NCBI GenBank assembly: GCA_029891345.1
Contig: CM056993.1
Span: forward strand, 227,796,424 to 227,860,423
From: Dryococelus australis
Taxonomy: Eukaryota; Arthropoda; Insecta; Phasmatodea; Phasmatidae
Direction: 5' to 3'
DNA: 64,000 nt
Below the pieces are notes generated by a model that made no database searches, was not told the origin of the DNA, and saw only the letters and a program-made list of their open reading frames with translations. The position numbers and the translations under genes were made by a program. Shown piece after piece: positions 55,980-64,000 of the stretch. The stretch's first letter is position 1, and the number at the start of each line of letters is the position of its first letter.

Positions 55980-58690
55980 ACATCAATTTGAAAAAAAGAA
56001 CGTGAGTCACTTAAATGAAGTTAGTTTTCATGACATCCCATAACAATACTTGTGTACAGAAGAATATGGTGGAAATAGCTTTACCGGTTTCTGAGATATG
56101 GCATAAAACCTTTAGTTTCTCATTTAGTGCTATTGCACAAAACATCCTAAAACAGGCTGTGCATAGGCATATCTGATGTTTCTAATATTTGCTGAATAAC
56201 GTTAAATTATTTAATACATTATAAACCTATCTAAATAACTTATATTACACCATTAAAAAAAATTTGTGACCAACTTGAATTATGTAAGTATTTTTATACC
56301 CACTGTAATACTACTTGTGTGAAGAAATTTTGTGCAAATTAGATGATTGGATCCCAAGATATGGCATCAATTATGCATGTTACCACCTGGCACTTTCTTA
56401 CAGAAAGTTAGCAACATATGATATCAATAAGCGTATTTTATGCTTCTAATGATACTCTCAGAATACAATTATAATTTAAATTGGTAAAATAGTTTTAGTT
56501 GAAATTATATAAATAACTATATTATTTATAATGCAGTCATTATGTAAACAAAGCCAGACACGCTTTAAACATGATCTACTGCAACACCAGTAGTGTGAAA
56601 AGTTCGATGGGAATAGGTTGATTGGTCCCGGACATAAGACAAAAAAACCTCAATTTTGTTATTTGGTGGTATCTTCAGTACTGGGCAACAAAACGGTTAT
56701 CTATTGCCACATTCTACGTTTGTCATATACACTTTTACATATTAAGTCTGCTGAAATTGTTCGGGATATTTGGAATACTGACATAAAATATTTACAATAC
56801 TGTGATTTTGAAAGTATGTGAATACCTCCTGAAGCCATATACATTTAGATGAACTACAGAAGTACAACTTGTCACATGAATTGTTGGGTTTGAGTAAGTA
56901 ATTTTCCGAGATCGAACACGAAAACATAATTTTTTATGTGGTACTACATTCCAAAATAGCGGATAATGAGTTTATTTATTCGCGCATTTGTTTCTTGCAA
57001 AGATACTGCCTGCATACAAAGTTAGGTTGAGATTGGTAATGTTGTATCGAATATATGGGCTGTTATGCTAAAATGTTTATATGGGCGCTATTAAAAAAAT
57101 TAATGCCTGGCCCTCTTAAAATATAGTTTACCAGTTTATACGGACTACCACAGTATTACTTGTTTGCCAAATTTGGAGGTAATTGGTTGATTGTTTCCCG
57201 AAATATGACATCACTTTACTTATTTGTGTTGTTCTATCTTACAAAACGGAGGAAAAAACAGGCTCTGGGTAGAAAACATTGATAGTTGTAATAGATACTG
57301 CTATCATACGAAGATAAGTGGAAATTTGTTACATGGTTTCTAATTTATAGTATAGTATTCTAAATTGTTTATACTACCACCATTTTGAAAATAATAGTCT
57401 GACCTGAAAAAAATGCCAGTTTACATTAGCTACCATATTATTACTTGAGTGCCATATTTGGTAGGAATTGGTTGATTTTTCCGCGATATAATATTAAAAC
57501 TTTATTTTCAGGTGGCCCTAACTTACAAAATGGCATATAAAAGAGAAAATGTATTGGCCCATTTGATGCTAGTAAAAGATAATTTCAATATAGCATATTT
57601 GGTTGAAATTGGACAAAAAAATTCCTTGATTTTGCAAATAAACCTAAAATATTTTATTAAATCACCATTTTGAACAAAGTACCTTATTTATTTAAATTGC
57701 ATGTATGAATATGGCCTAAAATAGTATTACTAATAGATATGCAAATATGGCAGGACATGGTCGTGTAGTTACCAAGATATAAATCATTGCATTTTAAGGG
57801 CATTTTAAGTCCCCCGGTTTTATGCTTGAAAGCTTAGCAGGGGACGGCTTATAGGCTAACTTATAACCTAACTTAAATTAACAATCATGCCTTACCCAGG
57901 ATTCGAAGCCAAAGCCTCCCATACTCCAGATCGGTGGCGTACCAGCCAACTGCGCCACAGGAGGTCGGCCAAGATATAAAATCTTTATTTTTCAAGTTAC
58001 ACTATCTTCCAAAATGGCAGGTTATATTATTATCACTATTCAATATGTACGCCATGCTTTTTCAACGTATCAAATCTGGTTGAAATCGGTTAAATGGATT
58101 CCGAAATTTAATGTAAAACCTTTATTTGTTCAATTTGCATATCTTCCAAAATGGTGGATTGATAACATTATTAGTTTCTTAATTTAATGTTTACATTATG
58201 CACTGCGAATGTGCTTAATTTTGTTTAAATATGTGAAACGGTTTCCGAGATATCATCTACGAGCTTTATTTTTCAATATACATAATAATACAAAATGGCT
58301 GAAAAATAACACAATATGTTCCCTTATTAAATGCTTACATTATGCACAGTTAATATGCCAAATTTGGTTTAAATTGGTTAAATGGTTCCCGAGATATTAT
58401 GGAAAAGCTTGATTTTCCAATTTGCTCTATCTTCCACTCTTATAATTATCGCTTTCTAAATACAGTGCACTGTCAATGCACCAAACGTGATTTAAAACGG
58501 ACAATTGGTTCCCGAAATATGTCATAGTAGCCTAAATATCAATTTTACCGCTATTTTGGAAATGAGTGCCCATTATATTCGAATACTCTAAGTCTGATTG
58601 GCTTACTAAAAAACCATATGTGGACCTTATTTGGTTAAATTCGGCTGTCGGGTTTAAGAGTTACTATGGGGTTGGGGGTCATACATTCCA
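55980..58690 (+). repeat. Decayed tandem array, ~135-145-bp units, about 18 copies
   Basis: The recurring unit reads approximately CCAAATTTGGTTGAAATTGG, TTAAATGGTTCCCGAGATAT, GACATAAAACCTTTATTTTC, then a segment with CTATCTTCCAAAATGGC. The GAGATATG-type anchor falls near 56,094, 56,355, 56,630, 56,905, 57,200, 57,485, 57,630, 57,775, 58,110, 58,243, 58,393 and 58,515. Weaker units fill the ~270-bp gaps at the left. A SINE splits one unit at 57,784. The last unit ends TTTAAGAGTTACTATGGGG then CAGACAGACAACCAG. Copies are highly diverged; the period is estimated by eye. Confidence 0.75.
57784..57968 (-). repeat. tRNA-derived SINE (family C) with 12-bp target duplication
   Basis: The minus strand reads CCGACCTCCTGTGGCGCAGT, with an A box (TGGCGCAGTTGGCTGG) and a B box (GGCTTCGAATCCTGGG), then an unrelated body rich in TTAAGTTAGGTTATAAG. 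The direct repeat CCAAGATATAAA flanks it exactly (57,772-57,783 and 57,969-57,980), the hallmark of retroposition. The head and body differ from family A. Confidence 0.85.
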
Positions 58691-58892
58691 GACAGACAAC
58701 CAGGTAATTGCATAAGCCTACATTTCCTTCGTAAACTAGGCTAAAAACTGACATACAATCTGTACATGATAAAATGGAAGGTTATTATCCATCCTCACCG
58801 GAGGTTTACATTGGGAAAGGCCTAGCTTACTTCTCTGATACTTTTATAACTGCTCCTCAAATCACTGTTTGTAAGAACAAATTGTGACTTGA

Positions 58893-59115
58893 AATGGGCC
58901 GCAGTGGCTAAGGAGTTAGTCTGCTCACCTCCCACCAAGGCAAACCGTGTCCAAACCACGGCCGGGTCACTTCCGGATTTTCGAAAGTTGTAATCGTGTT
59001 GGACGATGCCTTTGGTCGCCCTTGCCTTCCAGTGCTGCTCCATTCTCATCTCATTTCAACCTTATTAGCTCTCAAGATCTTTTTGTTAACAGCCGCCCAA
59101 ATCTCTCAACTGTGA
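58893..59115 (+). repeat. tRNA-derived SINE (family A) with central deletion
   Basis: Head GGGCCGCAGTGGCTAAGGAG, CTCCCACCAAGGCAAACCG, GGGTCACTTCCGGATTTTCG, then GGACGATGCCTTTGGTCG joined directly to CCCTTGCCTTCC, skipping the GGGTTTTCTCGGGGATC block. The 3' end AGCCGCCCAAATCTCTCAAC is intact. Confidence 0.8.
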
Positions 59116-59279
59116 CTTGAAAATTGCATCCATAGGTCAGTGTATAATGCAATCTGTTCGCCCTTGTAAAATTGTGGCACCGCTACGAGTACGCATTGGC
59201 ATACAATTATATCATCATTACTGATCAAATTCTTTATTGAATTATTGAAACTGGTTGTGAGGAAGTTTCATGATTTAAA

Positions 59280-61670
59280 TGAAATTTTGTGGTATTATCT
59301 TCAACAAATTGCCTCAAACTGAAGAAGGAACTTATGATGTTCATTGTAGATAATGTTGATCACAACTTCTGTACCTTATATGGAGATAACACGATACATA
59401 CATTGGATTTGATAGCTCCCGTAACTCCAGGGTAACATGGCTCATTCAAACTCCCTAGGAAGAATATCACAGATGCTGATATTTTAGATATTGACTGTCC
59501 AAAACTACGCCAATACAAACACATACCAGAGCAAAATGCTATGATATTTCATGAGCTACCACATATTGCCAACACAAACACTCCTGTAGATATATTGTTG
59601 CAAATTTCCCTCATAATCAAACCTGATCGTTATAACAGGTCTGGTATGGTACATATTATTCATGATAGAGGTGATAAGCTTAGTATATACACATAAAGTC
59701 TGCGGTGAAGTATTTGCCAATCATTGACTTGCAGCCATCCAATATTATATGCATACTTTCAAAGAAAATATTTCCGTCAAACCCCGGACTACAGCATAAT
59801 GTCACTCCAGTGACACCTTTTGATCAACTGCTATTTTGGATAGCTTCTAAAATTATTCAACAGTACCTAGAGTTTAATCATGTTAGCCTGATTATTGGTA
59901 TTTCATACTGCGATGAAACTACTAGATACTATTGGAAGCACAATGAGTGCATCGGGTATACAAAGCATTCCGGAGCAAGTCGATGCTGAAAATGACGTCA
60001 ACAAGATAAGGATCTACTAAACGGAATGGTATGTCACCCATTCAAAGAGCAATATGTTTGTTGTCGATGCCAATATGTGCTGAATATAATGCTGCAAATC
60101 AAAACCTCACTGAGGTGCATTACGATTCAAGTGTGCAGTGCAAGGACATGTTTAAGTGAAGAATTGTAAGAGATTCTCTAGGTACAGCCAGAGTACTTGA
60201 CTCTTTGAAATCAGTCAATCTTTTCGAAGATGATCGAAAACTTGAAAATATTGCTAATATGTTACATGAGGGGACGAAATTAACGTTGATAAATCTATTG
60301 AAGTCGGAAAACATCAACTCTTTAAATACATTAAAGAAAAAGATATTAATTTCATTATTAAAATAATCGTAAAGTCTAAACACTCAGAACACTATCGCAT
60401 TTGAAGATGCCACATCCTTTTCGGAAATGGAACTGAATGATAAATTACTTCATGAACTTTCTACATACCTAACTTCAACACTTGAAAATATTTCACTACT
60501 TCGGCAAACAGAAAGATGGCAATTATTGAATTTCTTCCTTAAAACATTCTACAGCAATGAAGACAGAGCACCTGAAAAACCCGAAGAAAATCATCAATGC
60601 GTTTTGGATGGCGGTCTTTAGCTCATAGGTTGCGTTGGTAAAATGGCTTGGCATATGAAGAAAGAGTTAAGAAATATTCTGTATTTGCGGCTTCTCAATA
60701 CGACCATGAACTAGTCGTAATTGATGTGTACAACTGTGGTCCAAATATGAAAATTATAATCATTCCAGGTGATCAAGAACAATTGTTTCAAGTGTGAAAT
60801 TTTCAGCACAAATTAAGTTTCATGGGCACAAAAGCACGCATTTATGCAACAATATCAATAAACAAGAAATGAGCTACCTCATAGGTAAACATCTGACTCA
60901 ACAAGGATACAAGGCCGCACACAGTGACGATGATGCTATATTGACGTTGTTATGACATGTATAAATTCTACTAAAACAAAACCAACGACTCAAATAGGTG
61001 AAGTCACAGACATAATAATACTGTTGTTGTACCAGTTGCAGACTCCCACCTTCAGAATTTATATAACAAGTGATATAAAGCATGAAATCCAGTCTACATT
61101 CACTACTTTTATGATATGGTATCCTTAAGAAAACATTTCAACAGCATGTCTGAAAAAATACTACTATTTTTACATGCCTTCACGGGATGTGATACCACAT
61201 CGTGAATATTCAGCATTGACAAACAGAAAGCACTAGTGATGTGGGACAAATTTGTTTGCAGTGTTATGATTCATCTGTTTGAAGAATCTACTGATGATAA
61301 TATTACTGATTGCCGCTGCTTGCTTCTTTTTTTTTTTTAATGGTATTGGTATCAAAGAACTTTGTGAAACCGGAGAGACTCGTCCAATACAGTGAGCGGC
61401 GAAGTATAGCTGTTTGAGAGTTTACAACCAGATGTATGATTGGAGAGAAAGTGTGGCTTCGGTATGGAACCTACGGAGTGGGGATGGTGTATCCAGGACA
61501 ATAAGTGTATTCCAAAACTGATGGACTCAGCAGTAGCAGTACTATAATTACTTGATGTAATGTACTGTAGGCATATTACACGATGTTCAACGAAGAGCTG
61601 TCGCCGTCGTAACTGCTGATTACCATCTACCTCTGCTTGTGGAGACTGCCAAATTCAGGAGAGTATGAAA
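59280..61670 (+). pseudogene. Decayed member of a repetitive invertebrate gene family (VDNVDHN / HAFTGCDTTS / Cys-rich tail)
   Basis: Shifting plus-strand frames give, in order: FIVDNVDHNFCTL and APVTPG (59,332-59,434), ILDIDCPKLRQYK, KHLTQQGYKAAHSDDDAILTL (about 60,888-60,950), LLFLHAFTGCDTTS followed by a stop (61,161-61,205), EPTEWGWC (about 61,466-61,489), and a cysteine-rich end (CSTKSCRRRNC to SACGDCQ, about 61,590-61,660). Proteins with this block order occur as dispersed repeats in invertebrate genomes, in my recollection, without an accepted name. The acidic SDDDA block recalls a nuclease-type pattern, but this is speculative. Many stops make it dead. No terminal repeats were identified. 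Confidence 0.55.
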
Positions 61671-63405
61671 TGTAATAAAAGTAGTGTTCGTTTTTTTTTT
61701 CTTGTTTGAAAACTGTAGGTTTATTTTTTATTTCTTCCTTAATCAAATTAGAACAAAATGAATGTTATTATTTGCTATAACTACGAATTTTACCAGTTTG
61801 TTAAATTAGAAATTATTAGGATTGGATTTAAAGCAATGTAATTCAAAATATTAGTTGTATAAGCATGCAGAAACATAATTGTCTTTTATCATAGTAGAGT
61901 GAGATTTTTTCTTAAAAGCAAATCGGTATAAACTCAGCCCAGTTTGGGTATAGTGTAAACGAAATCACCCGTTACCTTAAAAACTTACTGGATAATATTT
62001 CCTGTAAAGTGTGGCTCGATAGCCCAAACTAATTCCCAGCTACTTTCACATAAAGTCAGAAAAGTTCCACTCCAAGGGCAATATTCCATATATTTTTTCA
62101 TTTCCGGGACCAATTAATGTTTGATGTTACATAAAGAAGTCATTATTTATATATTTAAACAGAGTAATTCAATACCATATCGGTTTTTGAATACGGCCAA
62201 CCGATATCAAATTCGAGGGTATTTTAGGTCAATTTACCGGTTTAGTCACCCTTATTGAAAAAGTGGCAAAAAATGAACTTCGATGACATGGATATAAGGG
62301 ATCTTTACTAGCATGATCTGTACATGTGTACAGCCATAATTACGAAGTAAGTGGCATGAATATCGGGCGTTACTACGTGGCAGGCGGAGTCTTTCTCCGT
62401 AGTGACGCCGACCAGAATGGAGGACCCCAGGAGTTCGCTTTGCCGTCCGTCGTAACCCCGCATCATGTACAACAGCCTCGGGACTCAACACAAGGTGGGA
62501 CAATCCCAGTTACTTTCAGGCTCTCATTACGTTATCATAAATATGTACAAAGTGCTCCGGCGATAATCCATGACTTCTTGTAATTGTAATGTTCTGTTAA
62601 CACAATAATAACCCGGCTTTATTCCGGATAGTCTTCCGTCAATATACCCATTAGCTCTACATCTGACTACAGCCACATACTGTATCTCAGCTATAAACCT
62701 CCTAGCCCTTAATTACAAGTACGGACCCCAGGCATACTTGGTAACACTGGCAGAAGTGCCAGTTCATTTCCTACCTCTCGCTGACTTCCATTAGTTTAGT
62801 ATATTTGCCATCCACCCCTCATTTCTTTAAATTCCTCACCCACACACTTCAATTTCGGTATGTCCAGTAATGATCATTTGAAAACCCATGTCAAGTTTTT
62901 TAATTACTTTTCAGTTTAAATTATTATCGCAGTAAAATATCAATAGGTATGATATATGAAAATTTAGATAGAGGAATCATCTTTTTTTATATCTAATGTA
63001 TTATTCTTGCTAATACCTCTGTTTGCATCGGTCGCGATTTAATTCCGTTTGGTTCATGCAATATTTATATGATTTTGCTTCACAAGTGTTCCAATCTCAT
63101 TAATACATATAATTATGTCCGGTGTTTATAGACAATTGTAATTCATTGAGAGTTTAAAAACATAACATTCATTGCCGATAGAATTTTATCGCGGCGAATT
63201 TTTAAAAGTAAAGGCTGGTAGTATAGTATATTATATGTTATACGAGTGTTATAATAGCAAATACACAGTACTTTGTAAGAGTTAGTCAAATTATTCATAA
63301 GTCATCCAGTACATTAATACAGATTAAGGTCTAGTTTGAATTTATAAAGTTCTGAACTCTGTCGCTGCATGCTTGGAGCAGCATGACCTAGTTCAGTAGA
63401 GTGCT
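61671..63405. other. No gene established
   Basis: AT-rich, with a GC-richer island at about 62,340-62,520 that holds opposed frames (62,326-62,583 plus; 62,252-62,503 minus) lacking domains. Confidence 0.35.
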
Positions 63406-63409
63406 ATGA

Positions 63410-64000
63410 ACGCCTTCCCCACCCCCACCCCCAAAAAACCATCCACCTTTTTCGTCGTCTTCGAGCGCTGGCTTATTCCTTTTGTTTCAGCGTTTACTCG
63501 GCTCAGGCGGCGGGAAATGCCATCCCCTCGCAGCCCTCTGCAATATTCCGCGGAGACATAGCACTCCTTCCTCTTGTCAGCGCGTCGTCCAACTGCGGGT
63601 AGATAGAGTAATCCCACCCACCCGTCTCCTGGTGATCAGGTCATTACTCCACTATCATCAGCATTTCATTGCGACGCGGCGCCTCGTGGTTGCGAAACTG
63701 CGTGCCGGTGCATGCTTCGTAACATCCTCTCTGCACTTTACTGCTCTAGTTTTAGTTTCACACTGGCTTGTTTCGCTCTTACTCTGTATTCGCCATACGA
63801 ACACAGGCAGTATGAATTTCGTTGGGGTGATGTGGTTCTCTGATCACCTTTCTCTCGTTCTTGTGCGGATTGCTGAAGATGGCATGAAATGCTGTGTGGA
63901 GTATGATACTCAGGGAATTTTCCGAATTGGGAATAATGATCTCACTGACCCTTTTCTCCCGGCAACAGTACCAGTACAGTGTTGTCTAACTCCAGGAGGA
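63410..64000 (+). CDS. Open frame running off the right edge; candidate 5' end of a gene
   Basis: After TGA at 63,407-63,409 this frame has no stop for 197 codons to the window end, in a GC- and CpG-richer segment. The first ATG is at 63,812-63,814, with A at -3; it gives 63 residues beginning MNFVGVMWFSDHLSLVLVRI and continuing with an acidic, Cys-containing stretch (EDGMKCCVEYDTQGIF). I do not recognise the product. Codons before the ATG look like untranslated leader (Pro/Leu/Arg-rich, no earlier ATG). A splice-acceptor-like TTCCTTTTGTTTCAG ends at 63,490, so an exon could begin there. The alternative is an element gene or a chance GC-rich frame. Confidence 0.4.

Overview
The window looks like intergenic DNA from a large, AT-rich arthropod nuclear genome, most likely an insect with a repeat-laden (hemimetabolous or polyneopteran type) genome. 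The evidence is eukaryotic: tRNA-headed SINEs, a Ty3/gypsy retrotransposon with its LTR, three groups of Tc1/mariner-pogo elements, TA-flanked MITEs, satellite-like tandem arrays, AT microsatellites and intron-style splice motifs. There are no bacterial operons, ribosome binding sites or CRISPR arrays. The insect placement is an inference from the transposon families, and no species is claimed. Almost none of the open frames are host genes; most lie inside repeats.

Layout: 0-3.2 kb holds the 3' half of a gypsy element (reverse transcriptase, RNase H, integrase, LTR) followed by two head-to-tail SINEs. 3.2-14.2 kb is mostly unremarkable AT-rich DNA with one SINE, an (AT)n tract, a promoter-like CpG patch (6.6-6.85 kb) and a THAP-like exon with a splice donor (10.6 kb). 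14.22-15.69 kb is a mariner-superfamily DD41D element with long inverted repeats. 16.48-18.61 kb is a non-coding repeat block bounded by a 13-bp inverted repeat and built of several nested tandem repeats. 18.9-19.5 kb carries a broken MADF-domain gene. 22.98 kb has a MITE and 24.19-24.75 kb a 119-bp tandem array.

25.7-29.4 kb holds a pogo/Tigger element with a C-terminal zinc-finger-like segment; it is interrupted by an internally deleted 517-bp Tc1 element. 29.9-32.7 kb is simple-sequence-rich DNA whose strand composition flips. 33.38-34.1 kb is a second, heavily decayed DD41D transposase. 36-45.3 kb contains many SINEs, two MITEs, a promoter-like 115-bp duplication, an inverted repeat pair and a Tc1 C-terminal relic. 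45.6-46.4 kb is a 48-50-bp tandem array, followed by a 108-bp hairpin at 46.8 kb. 51.4-53.3 kb has two MITEs, a 93-bp triplication and a SINE. 53.9 kb has a second THAP-like relic. 56.0-58.7 kb is a decayed ~140-bp satellite-like array split by a different SINE with a 12-bp target duplication. 59.3-61.7 kb is a decayed member of a repetitive invertebrate gene family without an accepted name. The window ends in a frame that stays open for 197 codons (63,410-64,000), the best candidate for a living gene.

The parts do not form a pathway. The window records successive waves of transposition: SINEs in LTR and MITE neighbourhoods, Tc1 into pogo, and a SINE into an old satellite. Every transposase seen is disabled. 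I found no convincing new functional system. The most unusual items are the ~140-bp array, the 16.5-18.6 kb nested-repeat block, the MITE family, the hairpin at 46.8 kb and the right-edge reading frame.
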